From Gluconobacter cerevisiae (lineage in GTDB: Bacteria; Pseudomonadota; Alphaproteobacteria; Acetobacterales; Acetobacteraceae): 64,000 nucleotides of DNA. This document shows, piece after piece, positions 15,650 to 24,879 of the stretch (position 1 is the stretch's first letter; each line of letters opens with the position of its first letter). A model generated the notes under the pieces. The model was not told where the DNA came from, did no database searches, and saw nothing but the letters and a program-made list of their open reading frames with translations. The stretch is taken from contig NZ_JABCQO010000008.1 of assembly GCF_015244675.1 (NCBI RefSeq), forward strand, positions 82,798 to 146,797. The letters are read 5' to 3'. The translations under genes were made by a program, and so were the position numbers.

Positions 15650-16979
15650 CATTCTCGCCTATGACCGCATGGGGAGCGTTCGGACGGTTGATGCTGATGG
15701 GCGGCTTCGCGTTGCCAGGACGCCAATCAGCAAGGCCAATATCTGCCCGTATCGGGGAAATGAAATCCCCGGATGGGACAAGCTGGGCCTTCACCCTGAA
15801 CGGATCTACCGCCTCTTGCGCGATCCTCAGGAGTTGGAGAAGGCAGCGCACACCTTCAATGGTCTACCTGTCCTCGAAGAACACTACCACGTCACTGCCG
15901 ATGATCCCCGGCGTGATCTGGTCATCGGAACCACCGGCAACGAGGCGTCTTTCGAGGCGCCTTTTCTGTATGACAGCCTCGTCATCTGGGATGGGCCGTC
16001 AATCGAGCGGATCAAGAGCGGCGAGCAGCGCGAACTTTCCAGCGCTTATCGCTACCGCCCGGACATGACTGCCGGCGTGTTCAATGGAGAGCCTTATGAC
16101 GGTGTAATGCGGGACATTATTGGTTCCCATGTCGCCGTTGTTCCTGCGGGTCGCGCTGGCCCAGACGTCCTTGTTGCGGACTCAAAACCGGAAAATATAA
16201 ACATGCCAAAGAACATGACGTTGCGGGACAAGCTCCTGGCATCCGTCACCCCTTTCCTTGCCAAGGACGCGGATCTCGAAGCCTGCAAGAAGGCGATGGA
16301 CGACGATCTGAACGACAAGACGGCCACAGACGATGCTGCTGATACGCTGCGGAACCTGCTGTCCGGTCGCGTTCCGGATGATGTGATGGATCAGGTTCTG
16401 GCCCTGTTTCAGAACGAAGCCACTGGCGGAGACCTCGGTGTAGCCACGGATGATGACATCGAGACGCGCCGCGAGAAGCTGAAAGCTGCTGGCCTGACGG
16501 ATGATGAGGTGGACAAGTGCCTCGGGGCCCTGACTGCGACAGCCTCGGATGAGGAGACGACAGAGGCGGATCGCCAGCGTGAAGCCGAAGGGGCGCGTCA
16601 GGCCGACGCCGAGCGGACAGCACGTGAAAAGGCGGATGAGATCCAGAGCGCAATGGACGCGAAGCTCAAGACAGCCGTGGCTGATGCCGAGCGGAACACG
16701 ATCCGTCGCATGAATGAGCTTCATGCTGCCCGCGATGCGGTAAAACCCTTCGTAGGGACGGTCGCCATGGATAGCGCCGAAAACGTCTATGGTTTTGCCT
16801 TGAAGAAAGAAGGCTACGACCTATCCGGCATCCCGGGCAGCGCATATCGGGCCATGTTCACGCAGCATGCGAAGAGCAAGGCGATTGCTACGAAGGCTCC
16901 TGGCCTCGCAACTGACAGCGCCGCATCCGTGTCTTTCCTGGAAAAGTTTCCTTCCCTCACCCGTATCAAGGGGGCCTGA
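15642..16979 (+). CDS. DUF2213 prohead protease/scaffold
   Basis: A 445-residue protein. The first ~170 residues carry the DUF2213 domain (GNEIPGWDKLGL, FNGLPVLEEHY, LSSAYRYRPDM, GSHVAVVPAGRAG), thought to be a capsid maturation protease. The remainder is long charged helix (~250-350) fit for an internal scaffold. The layout, protease fused to scaffold just before the cement and major capsid genes, is standard for this phage group. ATG 15642 was chosen since it lies in the overlap with the previous stop. Confidence 0.82.
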   Translation: MTDILAYDRMGSVRTVDADGRLRVARTPISKANICPYRGNEIPGWDKLGLHPERIYRLLRDPQELEKAAHTFNGLPVLEEHYHVTADDPRRDLVIGTTGNEASFEAPFLYDSLVIWDGPSIERIKSGEQRELSSAYRYRPDMTAGVFNGEPYDGVMRDIIGSHVAVVPAGRAGPDVLVADSKPENINMPKNMTLRDKLLASVTPFLAKDADLEACKKAMDDDLNDKTATDDAADTLRNLLSGRVPDDVMDQVLALFQNEATGGDLGVATDDDIETRREKLKAAGLTDDEVDKCLGALTATASDEETTEADRQREAEGARQADAERTAREKADEIQSAMDAKLKTAVADAERNTIRRMNELHAARDAVKPFVGTVAMDSAENVYGFALKKEGYDLSGIPGSAYRAMFTQHAKSKAIATKAPGLATDSAASVSFLEKFPSLTRIKGA

Positions 16980-16981
16980 TC

Positions 16982-17470
16982 ATGGGTTTCCAGACTTCCG
17001 TTAACCAGCAGCCCGCCATTGGTGTGCCTGGCGACTTTGCGTCGAACAACCCGACCGCCACGGTCCTCGCTGGTGAGGGTGCTCTTGTCGCCGGTTCTGG
17101 TGGCGTGACCGTTGCGGCCTTCGCTTGGATTGGAACGGACGGTAAGACTGTTACCAACGCGGGCACGACTGCTCCGGACGGTTTCGTCCATCGCGAACTT
17201 CAGGGCCTCATCGCCAACATCTACGATGAAGCCACGATGCTGGTCCCCGCTGGATACATGGTCTCGCTCTATGCGGCAGGCGATTTCTTCGCAGCCAGCA
17301 AGACGGCAGCCACGCGCGGTCAGAAGGTATTCGCCTCCACGACGGACGGCAGCATCAGCACCGGTGCAGCGGGAGCAACCGTAACCGGGGCTATCGAAAC
17401 GCCCTTTTATGTCGGTTCCGCGGGCGCGGCTGGCGACACCATCAAAATCACGACGTGGGATCATCACTGA
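16982..17470 (+). CDS. Capsid cement/decoration protein
   Basis: A 162-residue glycine-, alanine- and threonine-rich beta protein (GFQTSVNQQPAIGVPGDFAS start) of the structural cement type that commonly lies between the DUF2213 and DUF2184 genes. It probably stabilises the outer capsid. The stop overlaps the major capsid ATG (TGATG). Confidence 0.72.
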   Translation: MGFQTSVNQQPAIGVPGDFASNNPTATVLAGEGALVAGSGGVTVAAFAWIGTDGKTVTNAGTTAPDGFVHRELQGLIANIYDEATMLVPAGYMVSLYAAGDFFAASKTAATRGQKVFASTTDGSISTGAAGATVTGAIETPFYVGSAGAAGDTIKITTWDHH

Positions 17471-18507
17471 TGCCTTACTCTACCGAACTCGACCTTCTCG
17501 CTGGTAAGGGGTTGGTCTTCCCTGATGGCACGGGTGTTCTCGAAAATGACGCCCTCCTTGCCAGCGATGCGATTGCCATGGATGCCGTGCCGGAGCTTTC
17601 TACTACGGCTTCTGCTGGTATTCCGGCCTTCATGACGTCCTATGTCGATCCAAAGCTGATCAATGTCGTCTTCACGCCCATGCGCGGCGCAGATCTTGGC
17701 GGCGAGGTCAAAAAGGGTGACTGGACCACGACCAACGCCATTTTCCCTATGATTGAGGTCACGGGCGAGGTGTCCAGTTACGGTGACTGGAACAACAACG
17801 GTCAGGTCAATCTGAACCCGACGTTTCCCGACCGGCAGTCCTACCATTATCAGGTGTTCGCCAAATGGGGTGAGCGTCAATTGGATATGGCCGGCAAGGC
17901 ACGCATTCAGTGGGCTGCTGGCCTGCGTCAGGCCGCAGCCCTGAAGCTGAATAAGTTTCAGAACCAGACGTATTTCTATGGCGTCGCGGGACTGCGGAAC
18001 TACGGCTACTTGAATGACCCTTCCCTGCCCGCCTCCATCGTACCCGAGACCAAGGCAGCGGGTGGTACGAGCTGGACGAATGCGACGTCCGTCGAGATGC
18101 AACACGACGTTATCGCGCTGATCAACCAGTTGCGTGAACAATCGGGCGGTATCGTGGATACCGACAGCAACATTACGATCGGTCTTTCACCGACCAGTTC
18201 TGGCAAGCTGACGATCGCCAACGAGTACGGCAAGTCCGCCCTCGACATGCTCAAGGCGTCTTACCCGAACCTACGTTTCATTCAGGCGGTGGAGTTCGGC
18301 GACGTTGTAGGCATGGCGGTTCAGACCATGCTTGCCATGGCTGAAGACATTGATGGCCAGAAGACTGCCGAAGCTGCTTTCACCGAGAAGCTGCGCGCTC
18401 ATGCCGTTGTTACAGAAAATTCGGGCTGGTCTCAGAAAATGAGCCAGGGCACCTACGGCGCAATCATCTACATGCCGCTCGGCATCGCAACTATGGCGGG
18501 GATCTGA
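17470..18507 (+). CDS. Major capsid protein, DUF2184 family
   Basis: A 345-residue HK97-fold coat protein of the DUF2184 type. Recognisable segments are DPKLINVVFTPMRGADLGGE, the RQLDMAGKARIQWAAGLRQA helix and the C-terminal SQGTYGAIIYMPLGIATMAGI. It starts at the TGATG overlap with the cement gene, which implies coupled translation. It should be the most abundant virion protein. Confidence 0.88.
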   Translation: MPYSTELDLLAGKGLVFPDGTGVLENDALLASDAIAMDAVPELSTTASAGIPAFMTSYVDPKLINVVFTPMRGADLGGEVKKGDWTTTNAIFPMIEVTGEVSSYGDWNNNGQVNLNPTFPDRQSYHYQVFAKWGERQLDMAGKARIQWAAGLRQAAALKLNKFQNQTYFYGVAGLRNYGYLNDPSLPASIVPETKAAGGTSWTNATSVEMQHDVIALINQLREQSGGIVDTDSNITIGLSPTSSGKLTIANEYGKSALDMLKASYPNLRFIQAVEFGDVVGMAVQTMLAMAEDIDGQKTAEAAFTEKLRAHAVVTENSGWSQKMSQGTYGAIIYMPLGIATMAGI

Positions 18508-18510
18508 TCC

Positions 18511-18849
18511 ATGAGTGAAACGCGTATCGGGAACACTGTTACGGTAGGCTGCAAACTGCCGAACGGATTGGTCCTTAAGGCCGGAGAAAGCAAGGCTATC
18601 CTTGCCGGCTCCAACTCCTCTCGTGTGATCGGCGGATACGGCCTGACGGCTGTTCCTGCAGATCTCTGGGCTGAATGGCAGAAGGCGCATGCAGACACGC
18701 CCTTCATTAAGAAGAATATTGTGTTCATGCAGACCACTGCCGCCAAGGCTGAGGCGCAGGCCAGTGAGCAGTCAGAAGTAAAAACAGGCCTTGAAGGCCT
18801 TGACCCGGACAAGCCTGCTGCTGGCATCACGCCTGTCGAGAAGAAGTAA
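18511..18849 (+). CDS. Hypothetical head-tail joining region protein
   Basis: A 112-residue protein with a compact beta domain ([20 protein letters not shown], residues 7-26) and an acidic, lysine-rich, disordered tail. It is conserved in position after the DUF2184 coat gene in this phage type. A role at the capsid connector is likely by position alone. Confidence 0.6.
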   Translation: MSETRIGNTVTVGCKLPNGLVLKAGESKAILAGSNSSRVIGGYGLTAVPADLWAEWQKAHADTPFIKKNIVFMQTTAAKAEAQASEQSEVKTGLEGLDPDKPAAGITPVEKK

Positions 18850-18853
18850 TCTG

Positions 18854-19270
18854 ATGCCGGTGGCGCAACTCAACTACGCGCTGTGGTCGAAGCGCTATCC
18901 GGCGCTTGGCGCAAATGTGGATGAAGATCTTGCCAATGCCTATTGGGCCGAGGCGGGACTTTATCTCGACAATACGGAATGTAGTCCGGTGCAGGATGTA
19001 GCTCAACGCTGCCTCCTGTTCGGGATGCTGGCTGCGCACTTGGCCCAGATCAATCTTCCGGCCGATCAAGGGGGATCAGGCATTGTTGGGCGTGTCTCGG
19101 CCGCCAGCGAAGGCAGTACATCGGTCAGTGCCGATATGGGGCCTGTTACAGGCTCGCAGGCATGGTTCCTGCAGACGCAGGCCGGGGCTTCATTTTGGCA
19201 GGCGACAATCTGGCTTCGGACGGCGCAGTACGTCACCACGTCCTACGTTCAGCAGGAGACATGGCCCTGA
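18854..19270 (+). CDS. DUF4054 head completion protein
   Basis: A 138-residue protein that starts [20 protein letters not shown] and continues with an all-helical domain and a [12 protein letters not shown] segment, the pattern of DUF4054 head-tail connector proteins. It likely binds beneath the portal. The start at 18854 follows the previous stop directly; its stop overlaps the next ATG. Confidence 0.75.
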   Translation: MPVAQLNYALWSKRYPALGANVDEDLANAYWAEAGLYLDNTECSPVQDVAQRCLLFGMLAAHLAQINLPADQGGSGIVGRVSAASEGSTSVSADMGPVTGSQAWFLQTQAGASFWQATIWLRTAQYVTTSYVQQETWP

Positions 19271-19947
19271 TGGCAAAGACCGCAATCAAAGGCATGGCCC
19301 GGCTGCAGGCGACGCTGAGCGGCAAGGTTCAGGGCGCGCAGAAAAACTGGATGGCCCGGCTGCTGGATCGGGTTCTTCGCAGGTCCGCGCAGATGCAGAT
19401 GAATATCGGCTTCTTGGAGGGGGCGACGTATCCGAAATCTTCGGGAGATAAAAGCGGGCTTGCCCCTGGAGCGGCATATGCTGATGGCCTGCCGGTAGCC
19501 GCCATTGCTTATCAGAACGAATTCGGCGGTGAAATCGAAATTCCAGGATACGAGCAGAAGATCTATCGCTCAGTCGCTGCTGACGGCTCTTTCCGCAAAA
19601 ATGGAAAATTCGTCAAAGCCAAATCGTCCAATTTCGAAACAACACACACCGTTCCAGCGCATACCGTCACCATCCCTGCACGACCCTTCATGCGCAACGC
19701 TATTGCCAATAATCAGGATCAGTGGCCCGCGTTGCTGGCTGCGGCTCTCAAGCAGGCAAAAGGCGATCTGGATAAGGCCCTAGACATAGCAGCCGAGGCG
19801 ATTGTCGGTCAGGTTCAGGAGGAAATTCGGAATCTCGGTGATCCTCCCAATGCTCCCTCGACCATCCGTTCAAAGGGCTTCGACAAGCCCCTGATCGACA
19901 CCGGGCACATGCTGAACAGCGTCGGCTACGAGGTGGTCAGTGATTAA
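19270..19947 (+). CDS. HK97 gp10-like tail completion protein
   Basis: A 225-residue protein with the central region MNIGFLEGATYP, AIAYQNEFGG, PARPFMRNAI and PLIDTGHMLNSVGYEV, the recurring motif set of phage tail-completion/neck proteins (gp10-like). The long basic helix at the start may bind the head connector. GTG of the next gene overlaps its end. Confidence 0.75.
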   Translation: MAKTAIKGMARLQATLSGKVQGAQKNWMARLLDRVLRRSAQMQMNIGFLEGATYPKSSGDKSGLAPGAAYADGLPVAAIAYQNEFGGEIEIPGYEQKIYRSVAADGSFRKNGKFVKAKSSNFETTHTVPAHTVTIPARPFMRNAIANNQDQWPALLAAALKQAKGDLDKALDIAAEAIVGQVQEEIRNLGDPPNAPSTIRSKGFDKPLIDTGHMLNSVGYEVVSD

Positions 19948-20326
19948 CGTCTTCGCCATCGCCAATGCTGCGACGAACGCGATCAACCCGCCCATTCAGG
20001 CCATCCTTCGGGTCTCGGATGGTGAGACAGTCAATCTGGATTTCAGCGTCACACCGAATACCACGGACCTGCTCTGCACGATCAAGGTGCAGGCTCTGAG
20101 CACGTCGGACCTTCAGCGCATCCAGAACATCACCCAGCAGTCCGACATGAGGGCCGTCTATATCGCTGGCGGCATCAAGGGATTGAACCGGGCGCTCCAG
20201 ACGGGCGGTGACGTGCTGCATTTCTACGGCTCCGACTGGCTGGTCACGCAAGTTCTCGAAGAATGGGGATATGGAAGATGGTCCAAGCTTGCGGTGACGC
20301 GCCAGACGTCGCCAGTTCAGGAATAA
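19940..20326 (+). CDS. Hypothetical neck protein
   Basis: A 128-residue mixed alpha/beta protein with GTG start overlapping the previous gene and an overlap with the next. It lies between the tail-completion and tail-terminator genes. No family recognised. Confidence 0.6.
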   Translation: MINVFAIANAATNAINPPIQAILRVSDGETVNLDFSVTPNTTDLLCTIKVQALSTSDLQRIQNITQQSDMRAVYIAGGIKGLNRALQTGGDVLHFYGSDWLVTQVLEEWGYGRWSKLAVTRQTSPVQE

Positions 20327-20841
20327 CGTTTACCCTCACGGACAGCGCGCTTTATCTGGCACTGGGCGAGTACCTCAAGACGGTTCTCCCCTCGCCTTTC
20401 CGCATCCGGCAGGGCCAGCAGAACAGAACGCCCTCCCCGGTCGGGCCGTATTGCGTGATGCAGCTCATCACAACGCGGCTTCTGGCGACGAACGGCTGGT
20501 CCTACACGGACACGTCTCGCACCGTCACGGAGATGCGGGAGGTCACAGTTCAGGTTAGCGCATTCGGCGCGGGGGCTGGCGACGCGCTCAAGCAGGCCTG
20601 CGGGCTGTGGCGTGATTTCTATGCCACCGACTGGTTTCGGGCGAATGCGCCGATCCTGTCTCCTTTGACAGCTGCAGAACCCCGTCAGCTTGGCTTCTCC
20701 AACTCGGAGAACCAATACGAAGACGCCTGGTCCGTCGATCTGAAAATGCAGGTCAACTACCAGCGCACCATCCCGCAGCAATTTGCCTCGGAGGTCACTG
20801 TGACCACGATCGAGGCCGACACACTCACAACGCAGGAGTAA
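20278..20841 (+). CDS. Tail terminator-like protein
   Basis: A 187-residue protein with the segment VGPYCVMQLITTRLLATNGW, then alternating strands, as in tail terminators of the LIC_12616-like group. It would cap the tail tube and join it to the neck. A second possible start lies at 20263. It overlaps the previous gene by ~50 bases. Confidence 0.65.
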   Translation: MVQACGDAPDVASSGITFTLTDSALYLALGEYLKTVLPSPFRIRQGQQNRTPSPVGPYCVMQLITTRLLATNGWSYTDTSRTVTEMREVTVQVSAFGAGAGDALKQACGLWRDFYATDWFRANAPILSPLTAAEPRQLGFSNSENQYEDAWSVDLKMQVNYQRTIPQQFASEVTVTTIEADTLTTQE

Positions 20842-20847
20842 CAGCCA

Positions 20848-21990
20848 GTGGCTGGCATCCCCATTTCACAGGTGGTCTCTGTCACCCCGAGCGCGCTGAC
20901 TGCGGCGGGCGGTGTGGCGTTAATCAATGGCCTGATCATCACCGAAAACGCAGTCGTTCCGGCCGGAACTGTGGTCGCATACACGACAGCAGCAGCCGTT
21001 TCGACCGCGTTCGGCGCGACCTCCACGGAGGCGCAGATGGCAGCCGTGTATTTCAGCGGCTACACCGGTGCGAACGAAACGCCGAGCAAGCTGTATTTTG
21101 CAGGCTTCGCGTCCGGTACAGCCTTCCCCGGTTATCTTACCACGCTGATCGGCACGACGCAGGACTTTGCAGGTTTCACGACAGCTTTCGAACCTACGCT
21201 GACTGATAAGCAGGCCATCGCAACATGGGTGAGCGAACAGGCTGACCGGTTCTGGTATGCGGCCTGGGACACGGATGCGCAGGCGACCACGCAGAACAGC
21301 GAAACGGCTTTTGGCGTCTGGTTGACAGCGCAGAGCCTCGACGGCACGAGCGTGTTCTACAAAGATCCGCTTGTCGCGGCTGGCGCGCTTGGCTGGATGG
21401 CATCGCTGGACTTCGACGCCACAGACGGACGCAAGAACCTGTTCGGCTGCCAGTTCTCCGGCGTCTCGGCCACCGTCACGGATGGTGCGACCGCTAGCGT
21501 TCTCGCGGCTAACGGTTATTCCTTCTACGGCATGCACGCGAACGGTCTGGGCCGCTTCACCTTCCTGCGCGGCGGAATGGTTTCGGGTCAGTTCAAGTGG
21601 GCTGACAGCTACATCAACCAGATCTGGCTGAATGCGTCGTTCCAGTCGGCCATGCTTACACTGCTGCTCTCTGCGGGGAGTATTCCCTACAATACGCAGG
21701 GCGATGCGCTGATCTCGGCAGCAGCTCAGGATACCATCAATCAAGCTCTCGCCTTTGGAGCCATCCGCGCAGGCGTCACACTCACGACTGCTGAAGCGCA
21801 GGAGGTCAACAATTCGGCCGGCCTGACGATCTCCGACACGCTCCAGACACGCGGCTGGTACTTCCAGCCCAACGCTTCGACGGCACCTGCCTCGGACCGC
21901 GTGGCCCGAACCTCGCCCCCCTGCAAGTTCTGGTACACCGATGGCCAGTCCGTGCAGTCCGTCAACCTTGCTTCCGTTGAGGTTCAGTAA
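20848..21990 (+). CDS. Tail sheath protein, DUF3383 family
   Basis: A 380-residue protein matching DUF3383: IPISQVVSVTPSALTAAGGV at the start, VYFSGYTGANETPSKLYFAG, RFWYAAWDTDAQATT, and the C-terminal segment SAGLTISDTLQTRGWYF. DUF3383 proteins build the contractile sheath in a group of myoviruses. GTG start. Followed directly by the tube gene, as in other contractile tails. Confidence 0.85.
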   Translation: MAGIPISQVVSVTPSALTAAGGVALINGLIITENAVVPAGTVVAYTTAAAVSTAFGATSTEAQMAAVYFSGYTGANETPSKLYFAGFASGTAFPGYLTTLIGTTQDFAGFTTAFEPTLTDKQAIATWVSEQADRFWYAAWDTDAQATTQNSETAFGVWLTAQSLDGTSVFYKDPLVAAGALGWMASLDFDATDGRKNLFGCQFSGVSATVTDGATASVLAANGYSFYGMHANGLGRFTFLRGGMVSGQFKWADSYINQIWLNASFQSAMLTLLLSAGSIPYNTQGDALISAAAQDTINQALAFGAIRAGVTLTTAEAQEVNNSAGLTISDTLQTRGWYFQPNASTAPASDRVARTSPPCKFWYTDGQSVQSVNLASVEVQ

Positions 21991-22427
21991 TGGCCGGAAA
22001 CTTCATTACGTCAGCCAATGGTATCATGACGCTGACGATCGCCTCTCTTTTTGATGCGCCGATCACGCTCCAGAATTGGGGATCAGATCGAGCGTGGGAG
22101 CAGGAAGCCGTTGAGATGCTGGAATCTCAGATGTCGATTGATGGCGTTCTGAACCGCGGCTACATTCCGCGCCCGGTCAATCAGACGCTTACCTTCTCAG
22201 CCGCCTCTCCATCTATCGTCTATCTTGAGGCAATCTGGACGGCGCAGCAGTCAACCATGACAGCCATTTCCCTTGGTGCTGAACTGACCATTCCGTCCAC
22301 CAAACGGAAATACACGTTTACGAATGGCGCCATGATGACGGGTAGCGTTGCTCCGAATGGTGGCACGGTCCTTGAGGCGCGGGCATTCACCTTCCAGTGG
22401 GAAAAAGTCTTCCCGGCGGGGATCTGA
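21990..22427 (+). CDS. Tail tube protein
   Basis: A 145-residue beta-rich protein (DUF3277-like) with an N-terminal strand set, PRPVNQTLTFSAASPSIVYL and a C-terminal GTVLEARAFTFQWEKVFPAG. It sits right after the sheath gene with a one-base overlap. Tube monomers stack inside the sheath and guide DNA. Confidence 0.8.
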   Translation: MAGNFITSANGIMTLTIASLFDAPITLQNWGSDRAWEQEAVEMLESQMSIDGVLNRGYIPRPVNQTLTFSAASPSIVYLEAIWTAQQSTMTAISLGAELTIPSTKRKYTFTNGAMMTGSVAPNGGTVLEARAFTFQWEKVFPAGI

Positions 22428-22428
22428 C

Positions 22429-22905
22429 ATGAAGTCGATTGAATGGAGCCCCGCATCTGGTACGGACGTGGGCAAGCGGTTCATTATCACCCGTATGTCT
22501 GCTTTCGCAGCTGACAAGTGGGCGCGCCACCTTTCAAAAGCGGTGATCCAGAGCACGAACAAAATGTCTGAAGCCATGCTGGACCAGGCTGTCCGGCGGG
22601 CAATGGAAGAAGGCATCCTCGGCATCGCCTCCATGTCCATGACCATCTTCGCCAACATTGACGATGAGGCGTGTGACAAGGCGTTCGATGCACTCCTCTC
22701 CTGCGTGCAGATCGTGCGAATGGAAGGGATGATGCCCGTCAATCTGACAGACGCGGACATTTCAGACCCCCAGACCCTGACCGACCTGCGCTCGGAGGCA
22801 TTCAATCTCCACGTGGGTTTTTTCAAAGCCGCGATCTTCCAGAGTTCCCCGCTCGCGGCATCCTTAATCCGGGCAGTCAGCCCAGTAAGTCCACCAGCCC
22901 CGTAA
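22429..22905 (+). CDS. Tail assembly chaperone, short form
   Basis: A 158-residue protein placed between tube and tape-measure genes, the standard site of the tail chaperone G. It is helical with a methionine-rich middle (EEGILGIASMSMTIFANIDD). Residues 129-132 are encoded by GGGTTTTTTC at 22815-22824, a classic slippery stretch. Normal reading ends at TAA 22905; a -1 shift leads to the extended GT form. Confidence 0.78.
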   Translation: MKSIEWSPASGTDVGKRFIITRMSAFAADKWARHLSKAVIQSTNKMSEAMLDQAVRRAMEEGILGIASMSMTIFANIDDEACDKAFDALLSCVQIVRMEGMMPVNLTDADISDPQTLTDLRSEAFNLHVGFFKAAIFQSSPLAASLIRAVSPVSPPAP

Positions 22906-23039
22906 ACCTCTCGCGGATCATGGCAACGGTTATCGGGGAGCGGATAGCGACACTCCATGAGCTGATGACCGTCTACGACAGCGAGGACATGCTCCTGATG
23001 TGGGAAGCGGCCATGGTCACAGCTTACAACAAGGGTTAG
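22824..23039 (+). CDS. -1 frameshift extension of tail chaperone (T domain)
   Basis: The -1 frame is open from the slippery site to TAG 23037-23039. It encodes ~71 extra residues ending with ARGILNPG, NLSRIMATVIGERIATLHEL and MWEAAMVTAYNKG, a helical tail like the T part of GT chaperones that binds the tape measure. Two overlapping heptamers, G GGT TTT (22815-22821) and T TTT TTC (22818-22824), fit the X XXY YYZ rule in the right frame. An ATG at 22920 inside the extension has no ribosome-binding site, which supports frameshifting over independent start. Confidence 0.75.
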   Translation, partial: QSRDLPEFPARGILNPGSQPSKSTSPVNLSRIMATVIGERIATLHELMTVYDSEDMLLMWEAAMVTAYNKG

Positions 23040-23046
23040 GGCCAGC

Positions 23047-24879
23047 ATGGCGAACGTCATAGACAGCCTGGTCATTCAGCTTGGCCTTGATGGTCGAGGT
23101 GTCGCCAAGGGCGCGCAGCAGGCATCCAAGAGCCTCGATCAGGTCGAGCGCAGCGCCAGCAAGACGCAAGGGGCCCTGGCAGAAAGCGGAAAAGCTGCGG
23201 CGGACGGGTTCTCCCGCGCCCGCACGGAAGCCCTCGCCCTGCTGGCTGTCTTCACCGGCGGCCGGACGCTCAAGGCCTTCACGTCAGAAATCACCCGCTC
23301 CAATGCCGAACTCGGCTACATGGCGCAGCGGCTCGATATGGACCCGCGCAAGCTGTACCAGATGCAGCGTGCAGTCATGGCCGTGGGTGGGTCAGCGCAA
23401 GAGGTCGGAGCGTCCTTTCAAGCAATGCAGCAAATGATGGTGGACCCGGCTCAGGCGGGGAACATGCAAAGGATCATGAGCCAGCTTGGGGTGACGGATT
23501 ATGCTGACGCACACGGTCATATCCGGGAAGATATTCTCAAACGCCTGAACCGTTCCACGCAGGGCATGGATCAGGGCGTCAAGAACAGCCTTCTGTCTCA
23601 ACTGGGCATCGGCCAGGGCGAGATTAATCTGATCGACCAGACTACTGCGGCCTTTGACAAGTTGCAGGGCCAGTTCAAAAACGCAGGCCCTACACCTGAC
23701 CAGATCCGGGATAGTCAGCAGCTTCTGAAGGACTGGGTGGACCTGACCACTACAACGGAAGGTCTGGGACGCGCGATTCTCGGAGACCTGACCCCGGCCA
23801 TCGACGGTGTGGTAACGAAAATCACCGCGTGGGAGAAAGAGAACCCGGACCTTGCCAAACATATCGGTGAGATCACACTTGGCGTTGTTGCTCTTGGGAC
23901 GGCGCTCGGGGCGGTAGGTACTGCCGTCACCGGCATTATGGCAATCCGGGGCATCAAGGCCCTGCTTATGGGCGGCGCCAATATCGAAGCCCTACGGAGC
24001 GCGGCTTGCGGATGCGAGTGCAAGGGCGGGGCAGAAGGGGCCGCCAAGGAGGCAGCGGAGGAAGCTCCCAGACGTGCCGGGCAGGCAACCGAAGCCGAGC
24101 GCATGGGCGGCGGAAAGCTCTCTCCGTATCTGGCAGAAGGCACAGACGCGGCTGGAACCGGGCTCACGTTGGGCCGGGCCGCGCTTTTCGCAACGCGCCT
24201 GACTGGCTGGGGTGCGGTAGGATATGCCGCTCTCCACGCAGACGGCCTGAACAAGGGCGAGAGCACAGCCGTGGATCGCCTTCGGGCGCGGGGGGCTTTC
24301 GGTCCTGATCCTTTCGGCGCTTACGCCAAGAGCGTGGCCGGGATCGAGGGCGCACGCTATGACCAGATGGGCGGCGCGGGTGGCAAGTACGCCGGGAAGT
24401 ACCAGATGGGTGCCGAGGCCATTCAGGATGCGGCCCGACGCCTGCATGAGGCTGTCCCGACGCAGGACCAGTTCCTCCATGATCTTGCCATGCAGGAGCG
24501 GTTCTTCAAGGCGTACACGGAGCAGAACGCGGCCGTACTCAACTCCAAGAGCGCAGATTTCCGCAACGCCTCACTGACACGCCAGTATGCCATTCTTGCC
24601 TATGCTCACAACCAGGGCGCGGGCGGGGCGCTGAACTGGATGAAGACCGGCCAGGTCGGGCACGATGCATTCGGCACGGCCGGGACCCGTTACTCCGATG
24701 CTGCAACGGCGGCCGTCGCGGCGCAAAGCGCGACCGGGAACGTCACGCACACGACGGAAGTCCATGTGGGTGACGTCCATATCCACGCGAACACGGACAA
24801 CCCGCAGCAACTCGCGCGCGACTTCCACCAGGAACTTCGCCGCACCCTCCCGCTCATCAATGCGCAAGGACAGGCCTGA
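23047..24879 (+). CDS. Tail tape measure protein with lysozyme-like C-domain
   Basis: A 610-residue protein. The N-terminal ~270 residues are helical tape-measure type (DSLVIQLGLDGRGVAKGAQQ). Membrane-like segments occur near 280-305 (GVVALGTALGAVGTAVTGIM). A cysteine cluster CGCECKGG lies near 320. Residues ~430-560 look like a peptidoglycan-lytic domain (AKSVAGIEGARYDQMG, GKYAGKYQMG). It sets tail length, then opens the cell wall at DNA entry. It follows the frameshifted chaperone, as expected. Confidence 0.82.
   Translation: MANVIDSLVIQLGLDGRGVAKGAQQASKSLDQVERSASKTQGALAESGKAAADGFSRARTEALALLAVFTGGRTLKAFTSEITRSNAELGYMAQRLDMDPRKLYQMQRAVMAVGGSAQEVGASFQAMQQMMVDPAQAGNMQRIMSQLGVTDYADAHGHIREDILKRLNRSTQGMDQGVKNSLLSQLGIGQGEINLIDQTTAAFDKLQGQFKNAGPTPDQIRDSQQLLKDWVDLTTTTEGLGRAILGDLTPAIDGVVTKITAWEKENPDLAKHIGEITLGVVALGTALGAVGTAVTGIMAIRGIKALLMGGANIEALRSAACGCECKGGAEGAAKEAAEEAPRRAGQATEAERMGGGKLSPYLAEGTDAAGTGLTLGRAALFATRLTGWGAVGYAALHADGLNKGESTAVDRLRARGAFGPDPFGAYAKSVAGIEGARYDQMGGAGGKYAGKYQMGAEAIQDAARRLHEAVPTQDQFLHDLAMQERFFKAYTEQNAAVLNSKSADFRNASLTRQYAILAYAHNQGAGGALNWMKTGQVGHDAFGTAGTRYSDAATAAVAAQSATGNVTHTTEVHVGDVHIHANTDNPQQLARDFHQELRRTLPLINAQGQA

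Noticed and set aside
16182..16724. Leftward open frames opposite the DUF2213 gene
   Set aside because: No start signals or recognisable domains; they mirror the charged helical scaffold on the other strand.
20920..21744. Long leftward open frame opposite the sheath gene
   Set aside because: Composition typical of antisense of a GC-rich gene; the sheath match on the other strand is strong.
22920..23039. Independent 39-residue gene before the tape measure
   Set aside because: No ribosome-binding site; the frame is open upstream to the slippery site, so a frameshift extension is the better explanation.
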